54,404 bases of DNA from NCBI GenBank assembly GCA_021808545.1, contig JAKBBM010000007.1:1-54404 (forward strand). The letters are read 5' to 3'. This stretch comes from Pseudomonadota bacterium. GTDB taxonomy: Bacteria; Pseudomonadota; Alphaproteobacteria; Acetobacterales; Acetobacteraceae. Position numbers and translations under genes: made by a program. The stretch's first letter is position 1. Every line of letters begins with the position of its first letter. The notes under the pieces are model-generated. The model ran no database searches. It was not told the DNA's origin and saw only the letters and a list, made by a program, of their open reading frames with translations. Shown here piece after piece: positions 34,914-48,341 of this stretch.

Positions 34914-36019
34914 CAGAACAGATCCGAAAGATGCCGGTGATGGTTGGTGTCGATATTGACTTCCACGCTCATGCCAACACGCAGGGGTTTGTTCTTGGGT
35001 CCGGAGAGAATCGCGATCCGCACGGGAATACGCTGCACCACCTTCACCCAGTTGCCAGAGGAATTCTGCGCCGGCAGGATCGAGAAGGTTGAGCCGCTGG
35101 CCGGGGAAATGCTCTGCACGACACCTTTCCAGCTCGCATTGGGGTATGTGTCCACGTGGATGTGCACGCTCTGCCCTGGCCGCACCCAGGTCAGCTGGTT
35201 CTCCTTTGGCTGCGCGTTAATATATGTATCCTGATCGGAGACCAGGGCGAAGGCGGCGGTACCGGCGGGCAGATACATGCCAGGCTGGAGCTGCTCCACC
35301 TCGGTGACCGTGCCGGCATAAGGCGCGCGCACCACGCTGTGCTTTTGGTTGAGCAGGGCCGTGTGCAAGACCGCGAGCGCGTTTTGGTATTGCGGCGTGT
35401 CCTTGGGGTTGATCTTGGGGTTGCCGTTCAGCTTGCTCAGCTGTTGCCCGGCCGCGGCCTGTAATTGCAGTAGCTTGGCCTCGTCGGCCTGCAGGGTGAA
35501 GCGGGCATCGTCATACTGGGCGCGGGTCACGCCGCCGCTTTTCACCACGGCGGCATAGCGGGCCATATTGGCCTTGTCCTTCTCGATCTGCGCCTTCTGC
35601 GCATCGATCTCGGCCTGGGCCGCCGCATAGGCGCGCTTGGCCGCGTTCACATCTTGTTCGGCCACGCCAAGTTGCGCCTGCGCCTGCGCCACGGCGATGG
35701 CAAAGCCGCGCGGACTTAAATCGAACAATTTTTGGCCCGCTCTGACATGCTGGTTGTCCTTCACGAACACCTGGCTGACCAGACCTGAGACATCGGTGGA
35801 GAGCGAGACCTTGGCCGCATCCACGTAGGAATCGTCGGTATAGACGTAGCGCCCGCCATTCAACCAGAACAAGAAGGCCGCCAGCAGCACCAGAATTGGC
35901 CCGCCAATCATCAAGACCGGCCGCAGAACCTGCTTGCGGCTGGCCCGGCGCATCGCGGCCAGACCAGCCTGCTCTTGCGGCGTTTTCTCGCGCGACATCA
36001 TGTTGCTCTGAGACGACAT
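34913..36019 (-). CDS. emrA: EmrA-type HlyD-family membrane fusion protein
   Basis: A 368-residue periplasmic adaptor with one N-terminal anchor (about residues 33-52), then the paired half-lipoyl/hairpin pattern of the family (YTDDSYVDAAKVSLS at the start, KNKPLRVGMSVEV at the end) and a central coiled coil. It connects EmrB to an outer-membrane channel. I chose ATG 36019, which overlaps the marR stop (TGATG) and has AAGGAG 8 nt upstream; a GTG one codon earlier is an alternative. Confidence 0.91.
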   Translation of the reverse strand: MSSQSNMMSREKTPQEQAGLAAMRRASRKQVLRPVLMIGGPILVLLAAFLFWLNGGRYVYTDDSYVDAAKVSLSTDVSGLVSQVFVKDNQHVRAGQKLFDLSPRGFAIAVAQAQAQLGVAEQDVNAAKRAYAAAQAEIDAQKAQIEKDKANMARYAAVVKSGGVTRAQYDDARFTLQADEAKLLQLQAAAGQQLSKLNGNPKINPKDTPQYQNALAVLHTALLNQKHSVVRAPYAGTVTEVEQLQPGMYLPAGTAAFALVSDQDTYINAQPKENQLTWVRPGQSVHIHVDTYPNASWKGVVQSISPASGSTFSILPAQNSSGNWVKVVQRIPVRIAILSGPKNKPLRVGMSVEVNIDTNHHRHLSDLF

Positions 36020-36504
36020 CACATATTCTCCTTGATCTGGTCCGCCGGTTCGTCCCGTTCGGTTTTCGCGCAGGGGCCGCGCAACAAATTCGCTTTCATG
36101 ATTTGGAATCCCTCGACCATGGCTGCGCGCAATGGCTCGGGGAGGCCCGCGGTCACATAGGCGGCGAGCTCATCGCGCTGGCGATTGATGCTGGCCACCA
36201 TCGAGGTTGCCGCGGGGCGTAAGTGTAGCCGCCAGATGCGCCTGTCCTGCTCATCGGCCCGGCGTTCCACCAGCCCGCCAGCTTGCAACCGGTCCACCAG
36301 CCGCGCTACCGTGATCGGCTCCACCTCCATCAGGCTGGCCAGCTCTTTTTGGCTGAGGCCAGGATGGTAGGCTAGGCGCAGCAAGATGCCCCATTGCGCG
36401 CGCGTCATGCCGTTAACGCGGGCGCGGCGGTCGGTTTCCACACGCGTCAGCCGGGCTACGTCATGCATCAGCACGAACAGATCATTCTCGAAGTCGAGTT
36501 TCAT
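36019..36504 (-). CDS. MarR-family transcriptional regulator
   Basis: A 161-residue winged-helix repressor of the MarR family. The recognition region is LSQKELASLMEVEPITVARLVDRLQAGGLVERRADEQDRR, shown here by its parts: ELASLMEVEPITVARLVD is the helix-turn-helix and ERRADEQDRR the wing. It is the first gene of marR-emrA-emrB, and its only obvious operator is the perfect 24-bp palindrome 9 bp before its start, so it likely represses its own operon and is released by a drug-like ligand. Confidence 0.92.
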   Translation of the reverse strand: MKLDFENDLFVLMHDVARLTRVETDRRARVNGMTRAQWGILLRLAYHPGLSQKELASLMEVEPITVARLVDRLQAGGLVERRADEQDRRIWRLHLRPAATSMVASINRQRDELAAYVTAGLPEPLRAAMVEGFQIMKANLLRGPCAKTERDEPADQIKENM

Positions 36505-36512
36505 AACGGATC

Positions 36513-36536
36513 ATATAATAAGCTAGCTTATTATAT
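36513..36536. promoter_or_regulatory. Perfect 24-bp palindromic operator of the marR-emrAB operon
   Basis: The half-site ATATAATAAGCT (36513-36524) is followed directly by its exact complement. The core TAAGCTAGCTTA resembles SlyA/MarR sites. On the minus strand it includes the predicted -10 hexamer TATAAT (complement of 36530-36535), so binding would block RNA polymerase. Confidence 0.85.
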
Positions 36537-36559
36537 AGACCAATATAAATTATCGTCTA
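36530..36559 (-). promoter_or_regulatory. Predicted marR-emrAB promoter
   Basis: On the minus strand TAGACG (complement of 36554-36559) and TATAAT (complement of 36530-36535) are separated by 18 bp. The -35 overlaps the marC stop codon and the -10 lies in the operator. Confidence 0.6.
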
Positions 36560-37234
36560 GCTGGCTAGCGCCTCGTGCAATACGGGCACAAGGCCCGTCA
36601 GCACGATCTGCACGCCGATTCCTAGCAGCAAAAAGGCGGCCAGGCGTGAGACTACTTGCTGTCCGGTCTGGCCGAGTACATTGGCCACCCATTCAGAGGC
36701 GCTGTAGAAAAACCAGATGAGCACCGCCATGATCAGGCAGGCGAGTGTCGCGCCGGCATAAAAGGCGCCGGCGGTAGCGAGCTTGTCGGGCCGTGCCGTG
36801 CCCAGCGAGATGACCACGGCAATGGTGCCCGGTCCCGTAGTAAAGGGCATGGTGAGCGGGAAAAAAGCGTAGCTTCCCAGATCCTCAGGCTCCGCCTCGC
36901 CGACGGGGGCGGCCTCACGCTGCTTGCGTCTGGCCGTGTTGTCGGGGGCGGAGAGCATCTCGAAGGCGCGTATCGCCACCACAATTCCCCCGGCGATACG
37001 CAGCGCATTCATGGAGATGCCGAAGAAATTGAGGATATAAGTGCCCGCCCACAGGGCCGCCAGCATGACCCAGGTGGAGTAGAAGGCCACGCGCCGGGCC
37101 AGTGCCGTTCGGTGGGCCTGGTGCTGCTCCGACGTGACCTCATGAAAGACAATGGCGCCGCCGAGCGGATTAAGGATGGAAAAAAGCGCGGGAAAGGCCA
37201 GGAGAAAGGCCGAGGTTGCCTCTGTCCTCAGCAT
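36557..37234 (-). CDS. MarC-family integral membrane protein
   Basis: A 225-residue protein with about six hydrophobic segments in the MarC/UPF0056 pattern: FPALFSILNPLGGAIVFHEVT near the N-terminus, AGGIVVAIRAFEML, and FFPLTMPFTTGPGTIAVVI. The family's function is unknown; despite the name it is not established as a drug pump. It lies upstream of marR in the same direction, but a separate promoter in the 52-bp gap drives marR. Confidence 0.88.
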   Translation of the reverse strand: MLRTEATSAFLLAFPALFSILNPLGGAIVFHEVTSEQHQAHRTALARRVAFYSTWVMLAALWAGTYILNFFGISMNALRIAGGIVVAIRAFEMLSAPDNTARRKQREAAPVGEAEPEDLGSYAFFPLTMPFTTGPGTIAVVISLGTARPDKLATAGAFYAGATLACLIMAVLIWFFYSASEWVANVLGQTGQQVVSRLAAFLLLGIGVQIVLTGLVPVLHEALAS

Positions 37235-37360
37235 AAGCTTACCCCTCTCATGTCCCGGCGGTCTTTAGGTCACACATGTCATATGTCCAGCGCATGCGGC
37301 CAAGCGTCATCCGCGAGAGAGTGCACAAACAGTTTAATCACTCATTAAAATAGAGATGCG

Positions 37361-37427
37361 GCCAAATAATGGCTTGGATGCCCTCAAACAATTTCCCATA
37401 AACGCGGCCATTAAACCCAATAATGGG
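37361..37427. promoter_or_regulatory. Two similar short dyads upstream of the MFS gene
   Basis: GCCA-N5-TGGC (37361-37373) and CCCA-N4-TGGG (37416-37427) have related sequences (AATAATGG in both) and centres about 54 bp apart, close to five helical turns. They could be a pair of sites for one regulator. There is no regulator gene next door other than marR. Confidence 0.35.
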
Positions 37428-37454
37428 CTAGTGCGGCAAAGGGAGGGGCGTGTG

Positions 37455-38702
37455 ATGAGCAAAAACCCGGAAATTCTGAAATTGCTGGTCCACGCCGTGC
37501 CCTTCAGCATGGTGTATGGGGTTGTGTGGGGGGTGGCCAGCATGGCGCTGCCGCTGCTGGCGGGCTCGGCCAGCCGTGCCGGGCTGGTCTTTGCCATGCT
37601 CAATCTGGGGGTGGCCATTGGCGCGCCGGTTTGGGGGCATCTGGCCCGCCATAGGTCTGTTACATGGCTTATCCTGCTCAGCACGCTGCTGGCTGGGCTC
37701 GGCTGGGTTGGGCTGACCCTGCTGGGGAACTGGCTGCTGCCGTTCACCGCGTTTGCCTTCGGGCTGTTCGCGGCGGGCACATTTGCGCTCGCCACCGTGC
37801 AGGTGACGCGAATTTTTCCGCGTGCGGAATGGGATGCCTACATCGCCAACATGCAAAGCCTTATGGTGCTGGGGCAGGTGCTTGGGCTGCTGGCCACGTC
37901 TGTTTATGCGGGGGCGGCGCTGGGCGTGCCTTTTCTGCTGGTTGGGTTAATTGCCGCGGCATGGCTGGCCCGCGGGCTCATGCGGCGTGAGCAACCGGCC
38001 AAGCCGGCCCAGCCGCGCCATCGCTGGCATTTGCGCTCGCCGCATGCGCTATTGCCGGGCATTTTGCATGGGCATCATCTGCGCCAGTTGAATCTACGGG
38101 GCGTTTTCACGCTGCGCTCGGCCTATGTGGCCATGATTCTCACCCGCTGGACGCTGCTCATTCTGGCCTGGGCGCCGATTTTCGCCATCTATCCGCTGTT
38201 GATGCACCATGCGTTCGGCCTCGCCAACGCCCAGTCATCGCTCATCTATTCGGGCAGCACCGCGCTCAGCGTGCCACTTTTTCTGCTGGCGGGCCGGGTG
38301 GCGCGGCGCGTATCCTCTGTTCTGTCCATGACATTGGGGGCCTTGAGCAGCCTTGTCGCCTTTGTGCTGATGTACACAGCCCTGCTGCAGGGCAATGGGC
38401 CACTGGGCGCGGCGGGGTTTGTGCTGATGGTCTGCGCCTATGGTTTTGTGGCGGTGGGCATGAATGACGGGATTGTCGGGGCCGTAAGTGCCGAGAAGGA
38501 AGGCGATGCGCTGGGGGCGGCGAATGCGCTCATGAGCTTCGATAATGTATTGGGCGGCATTGTCGGTGGCACGCTGGTGGCGGCATTTGGCTATGGCGTG
38601 TTGTTCATCATCGGCTTTGCGCTCTCAGCACTGGCGCTTGGTTTTGGCATTGTCAGCGCCCGGCTCAGGCAGGCCAGCGCGCGCATGGCGGCGGCTGAAT
38701 AA
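37455..38702 (+). CDS. Major facilitator superfamily transporter
   Basis: A 415-residue membrane protein with about 12 hydrophobic segments and no domain beyond the MFS fold. The substrate is not evident. ATG 37455 is chosen because GGGAGG (37441-37446) is 8 nt upstream; the frame is open to 37356 but the extra residues lie over the regulatory dyads of the intergenic region. It is divergent from marC and convergent with ligA (13-bp gap). Confidence 0.82.
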   Translation: MSKNPEILKLLVHAVPFSMVYGVVWGVASMALPLLAGSASRAGLVFAMLNLGVAIGAPVWGHLARHRSVTWLILLSTLLAGLGWVGLTLLGNWLLPFTAFAFGLFAAGTFALATVQVTRIFPRAEWDAYIANMQSLMVLGQVLGLLATSVYAGAALGVPFLLVGLIAAAWLARGLMRREQPAKPAQPRHRWHLRSPHALLPGILHGHHLRQLNLRGVFTLRSAYVAMILTRWTLLILAWAPIFAIYPLLMHHAFGLANAQSSLIYSGSTALSVPLFLLAGRVARRVSSVLSMTLGALSSLVAFVLMYTALLQGNGPLGAAGFVLMVCAYGFVAVGMNDGIVGAVSAEKEGDALGAANALMSFDNVLGGIVGGTLVAAFGYGVLFIIGFALSALALGFGIVSARLRQASARMAAAE

Positions 38703-38715
38703 AAGGCCAGCGGGA

Positions 38716-42404
<3,689 letters not shown>

Positions 42405-42410
42405 GGGACC

Positions 42411-43283
42411 CTAGAAAATCCAGAACCAGTGATGTTTTTTGGGCGCAGGCGCGGTGGCCTTGGCCGTGCCGGACAGCGCCGCATTATCGCCGCTCACCAG
42501 CTTATGCGCCTTCAGTTTCTCATAAGCGGCCAGATACCAGCTGCTGCCGGGATAATTATAGCCCAGCACGGCGCCGGTCTGCACGGCGGCCTTGGCCAGC
42601 CCCAGATCGAGATAACATTCCACCAGCCGCTCCAGCGCTTCGGGGGCGAAGGTGGTGGTCTGGTAATTGGTCACCACATCCTGGAAGCGCCCGACCGCGG
42701 CGGCATAAAGATGTTGCTTCTCGTAATACCGGCCGATCACCATATCGTGCCCGGCAAGACGGTTATTGGCCAGCCGCAGCTTAATGCGCGCGTCGCGCGC
42801 ATAGGCGCTGTTGGGGAAGCGTGTGATCACGTCCTGCAAGGTCTGGATCGCCTCGTAAGTCGTGGTTTGTTCGCGCTGCACGCCCTCGATCTGCTCGTAA
42901 TAGCACAGCGCCTTCAGGTAATAGGCATAGGCCGTGTCCTGGTTTTCCGGATGCAGGGCGATGAAGCGGTTGAGCGAGCTGATCGCGTCGTCGTAATTCA
43001 TTTCCTTGTACTGGGCGTAGCCGGACAAGAGCTGGGCGTGCGTGGCCCAGGTGGAATAGGGATAATTTTCCACCACCAGGTCGAAATTCTTGGCGGCGCG
43101 CTCATAGGCGCCTTTCTGCATTTCGGCCACGGCGGTGGAATAGATCTTGCCCGCCGGCGGCAATGGCCCGGCGGAGAATTCGCCGTTCTTGGGGGCGCTG
43201 TGGAGCAGGGTGGAACAGCCGCCAAGGCCAAGGGCCAGGGTGAGCAGGGAGGCGCGGGCAAGGCCGGTGCAGAATTTCATCAT
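42411..43283 (-). CDS. bamD: Outer-membrane assembly lipoprotein BamD
   Basis: A 290-residue lipoprotein of the beta-barrel assembly machine. The signal peptide starts MMKFCTG and ends in the lipobox LGGC with Cys23 as the lipidated residue. The mature part has tetratricopeptide-like repeats (for example AKNFDLVVENYPYSTWA and RFPNSAYARDARIK). I chose the Met at 43283, which gives a proper signal peptide; the frame is open to 43376. It is divergent from rpsA. Confidence 0.93.
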   Translation of the reverse strand: MMKFCTGLARASLLTLALGLGGCSTLLHSAPKNGEFSAGPLPPAGKIYSTAVAEMQKGAYERAAKNFDLVVENYPYSTWATHAQLLSGYAQYKEMNYDDAISSLNRFIALHPENQDTAYAYYLKALCYYEQIEGVQREQTTTYEAIQTLQDVITRFPNSAYARDARIKLRLANNRLAGHDMVIGRYYEKQHLYAAAVGRFQDVVTNYQTTTFAPEALERLVECYLDLGLAKAAVQTGAVLGYNYPGSSWYLAAYEKLKAHKLVSGDNAALSGTAKATAPAPKKHHWFWIF

Positions 43284-43359
43284 CGCGTGCGGCTTATAGC
43301 AGTTAATCCAAGAACATGAAGCCTGGGTTGCGCGCGCAGGCGGCTGGGCGCTAATTTGC

Positions 43360-43387
43360 TTGACTTCCCGCCCCACGGGTCTATGAC
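43360..43387 (+). promoter_or_regulatory. Predicted rpsA promoter
   Basis: TTGACT (43360-43365) and TATGAC (43382-43387) are separated by 16 bp and followed by a GC-rich discriminator (ACCGCG), a pattern seen at strong stable-RNA and ribosomal promoters of alphaproteobacteria. It leaves a leader of about 125 nt before rpsA. Confidence 0.55.
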
Positions 43388-43498
43388 ACCGCGTATCGTT
43401 AATCGGCCATCCCGGTGCAATTCATGCCCGGGGTGTGCTAGTCGTTGCCCGAAAATGGACAGCGCATGCCCCGCCGCCTGGCTTAGCCGCGCGGATTT

Positions 43499-43512
43499 GA
43501 TAAGGAATTATC
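43499..43512 (+). promoter_or_regulatory. Small hairpin presenting the rpsA ribosome binding site
   Basis: GATAA and TTATC form a 5-bp stem with the tetraloop GGAA, so the AAGGA ribosome binding site is partly in the loop, 12 nt before the rpsA ATG. Confidence 0.5.
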
Positions 43513-43519
43513 TAGCCTC

Positions 43520-45253
<1,734 letters not shown>

Positions 45254-45272
45254 CCGGCCTCACGGCCCAATG

Positions 45273-45306
45273 AAAAACCCCGGCAGGGCAACCTGCCGGG
45301 GTTTTT
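45273..45306 (+). terminator. Intrinsic terminator of rpsA
   Basis: A 15-bp perfect inverted repeat (arms 45273-45287 and 45292-45306, left arm AAAAACCCCGGCAGG, loop GCAA) with T5 on the right and, on the other strand, T5 as well, so it could act in both directions. It starts 19 bp after the rpsA stop. Confidence 0.93.
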
Positions 45307-45351
45307 CGTGCCTGATATGAAATAAGACGAAAGCCGAGATGGTTTAGCGCA

Positions 45352-45383
45352 TCATTAACTTAAATCTTCATTAACTTAAATCT
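45352..45383. repeat. Two perfect tandem copies of a 16-bp unit, containing a CtrA-like site
   Basis: TCATTAACTTAAATCT occurs at 45352-45367 and again at 45368-45383. The junction creates TTAA-N7-TTAAC (45360-45375), the CtrA consensus. It lies 34 bp before the likely chemoreceptor start. Confidence 0.8.
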
Positions 45384-45417
45384 TCCTATGGCTGGCCAAA
45401 CCGCCGGAGCCATTGCC

Positions 45418-46731
45418 ATGCCACGCCTCAATCCGTTCAGAGCCTGTCATGAAGCTGCGATGATGGATGCTTTGCGCCACTCTTTCGCAATCATTGAATT
45501 TTCGCCTAACGGACGGTTTTTGACGGCGAATGAGCTGTTCCTGCAAATCACCGGCTATAGCGCGGCGGAACTTGCCGGCCGGCATCATCGCTTGTTTGTC
45601 TCGTCCGACTATGCCGAATCCGCCGAATATGCCGCCTTTTGGGCCAAGCTTGGCCGCGGCGTATTCGATACCGGGGAGTATCGCCGCATCGCCAAGGACG
45701 GACGGGAAATCTGGCTGCAGGCCAGCTATAATCCCGTTTTCAACGCCCAGGGGCAGATTACCAAGGTGGTGAAAATCGCCACCGACCTGACCGAGCGGAT
45801 GCGTGATGTTGGGCTGGTGGGGGGCGGGCTGGCGGCGCTGGCGCAAGGCGATCTGAGCGCGCAGATCAGTGAACCCCTGATGCCCTCGCTAGACCGGCTG
45901 CGGGTGGATTTTAACGCCTCGGCCGAGGCTCTGCGCGCGGCGCTCGGCGCGCTCATCCAGTCCGCCGCCGCGGTGCGGGAAAACAGCGCCGCCATCAACG
46001 CCTCGGCCGACCAGCTGGCCAGCCGTACTGAACGCCAGGCCGCGAATTTGGAGCAGACCGCCGCCGCCCTGGACGAGATTACCGCCACCGTGCGCAAAAC
46101 CGCCGCCGGGGCCGGGCAGATGCGCGATGTGGTGACCCATGCCAACCGCGATACCGCGTCCTCCGAGACGGTGGTGGCCGAGGCGGTGGAGGCGATGTCG
46201 CGGATCGATGCCAGTGCGGCGCAAATTAGCCAGATTATCGGCGTGATTGATGAAATTGCGCTTCAGACCAATCTTCTGGCGCTCAATGCCGGGGTGGAAG
46301 CCGCCCGTGCCGGCGATGCCGGGCGCGGCTTTGCCGTGGTGGCCACCGAGGTGCGGGCCCTGGCCCAGCGCTCGGCCGATGCCGCGAAAGAGATCAAAAC
46401 CCTCATCTCCGCCTCCGGCACGCAAGTGGCGGCGGGGGTTAAATCCGTTGGCGATGTCCGCGACATGCTGGAGCGCATTGCAACCCATGTCGGCGTCATC
46501 AACGCCGCCATCACCGAGATCGCCACCAACGCCGCCGAACAAGCCACGGGGCTGGCCGAGGTGAATAGCGCGGTGAGCCAGATGGACCAAATGACCCAGC
46601 AAAACGCCGCCATGGTGGAAGAAGCCGCCGCCGCCAGCCAAACCCTGGCCCGCGAAGGTGAGGAAATCGCCGCGCAGCTCGGCAAATTCAATACCGCGCC
46701 CGCCGGCATGCACCGCACGCCGCCCCGCTAG
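45418..46731 (+). CDS. Soluble PAS-domain methyl-accepting chemotaxis protein
   Basis: A 437-residue chemoreceptor with no membrane helix. A PAS domain comes first (about 15-120; [10 protein letters not shown], and [15 protein letters not shown]), a short HAMP-like linker follows, and then the signalling domain whose tip is [22 protein letters not shown] (split here as two parts, residues about 280-300). The tip glycine-rich region [11 protein letters not shown] is intact. The C-terminus has no CheR-binding pentapeptide. It probably senses a cytoplasmic redox or energy signal, as Aer-type PAS receptors do. ATG 45418 has GGAG 8 nt upstream; the ATG at 45388 has no ribosome binding site. No other chemotaxis gene is nearby. 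Confidence 0.88.
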   Translation: MPRLNPFRACHEAAMMDALRHSFAIIEFSPNGRFLTANELFLQITGYSAAELAGRHHRLFVSSDYAESAEYAAFWAKLGRGVFDTGEYRRIAKDGREIWLQASYNPVFNAQGQITKVVKIATDLTERMRDVGLVGGGLAALAQGDLSAQISEPLMPSLDRLRVDFNASAEALRAALGALIQSAAAVRENSAAINASADQLASRTERQAANLEQTAAALDEITATVRKTAAGAGQMRDVVTHANRDTASSETVVAEAVEAMSRIDASAAQISQIIGVIDEIALQTNLLALNAGVEAARAGDAGRGFAVVATEVRALAQRSADAAKEIKTLISASGTQVAAGVKSVGDVRDMLERIATHVGVINAAITEIATNAAEQATGLAEVNSAVSQMDQMTQQNAAMVEEAAAASQTLAREGEEIAAQLGKFNTAPAGMHRTPPR

Positions 46732-46779
46732 CGCCGTGTTCTGGCCGCAGCCTGACGGGGGCTGTCTGGCGGTGATGAA

Positions 46780-47661
<882 letters not shown>

Positions 47662-47727
47662 GCTAGGCTCCCCATTGCTTGCCGGGGCCGCTTTACGGTT
47701 TTTTGGCGGGCTTGGCCATGGTGACGG

Positions 47728-48210
47728 TTAGAACGGAATTTCATCATCCAGATCGGTGCCGGGACGCGTATCCCAGCCGCCCACGGCGCGCGCGGGCTGT
47801 TTGGCGGGGGTGGCTGCGCGCGGGGCATAATCCTCGCCACCGCCCGTGCCGCTATTGGGGTTCCTGTCCAGCAGCACCAGCTCGCCGCCGAACCGGCCGA
47901 TCATCACCTCGGTCGTATAGCGCTCCTGCCCGGACTGGTCGGTCCATTTACGGGTTTGCAGCTTGCCTTCGATATAAAGCTTGGAGCCCTTGCGCAGATA
48001 TTTTTCTGCCACATCGGCCAGCCGCTCATTCATGATCACGACACGGTGCCATTCGGTCTGCTCCTTGCGCTCGCCGCTGGCCTTGTCGTTCCACGTATCG
48101 GAGGTGGCGATCGCCAGATTCACAATCTTCAAGCCCGATTGCGTATTGCGCACCTCCGGGTCGCGGCCCAGATTGCCCACCAGAATCACCTTATTCACAC
48201 TACCCGCCAT
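47728..48210 (-). CDS. ssb: Single-stranded DNA-binding protein
   Basis: A 160-residue OB-fold protein starting [20 protein letters not shown], with a Gly/Pro-rich linker and the conserved acidic tip DDEIPF that recruits repair and replication partners. GAGGAGG lies 5 nt before the ATG. It is divergent from uvrA, and the 131-bp gap holds a LexA site, so ssb may also be in the SOS response. Confidence 0.96.
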   Translation of the reverse strand: MAGSVNKVILVGNLGRDPEVRNTQSGLKIVNLAIATSDTWNDKASGERKEQTEWHRVVIMNERLADVAEKYLRKGSKLYIEGKLQTRKWTDQSGQERYTTEVMIGRFGGELVLLDRNPNSGTGGGEDYAPRAATPAKQPARAVGGWDTRPGTDLDDEIPF

Positions 48211-48280
48211 GCGGACCTCCTCAACCCAGAATTGTGCAAAATCTTACCGCATCTGGCGCAAATAAACCAGCTTGTCAGAA

Positions 48281-48309
48281 TTGCTTTCTAGCCCCGCATT
48301 CCTTATCTT
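48281..48309 (+). promoter_or_regulatory. Predicted uvrA promoter
   Basis: TTGCTT (48281-48286) and TATCTT (48304-48309) are 17 bp apart. The start site would be near 48316, inside the LexA site, so repressor binding would block initiation. Confidence 0.5.
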
Positions 48310-48313
48310 GCAA

Positions 48314-48328
48314 GAACATTGCGCGAAC
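48314..48328 (+). promoter_or_regulatory. Alphaproteobacterial LexA (SOS) box upstream of uvrA
   Basis: GAAC-N7-GAAC (48314-48317 and 48325-48328) matches the alphaproteobacterial SOS box GTTC-N7-GTTC read on the other strand, at every defined base. It lies 13 bp before the uvrA ATG in the gap shared with ssb. Confidence 0.85.
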
Positions 48329-48341
48329 ATCTGGGGCAGAC

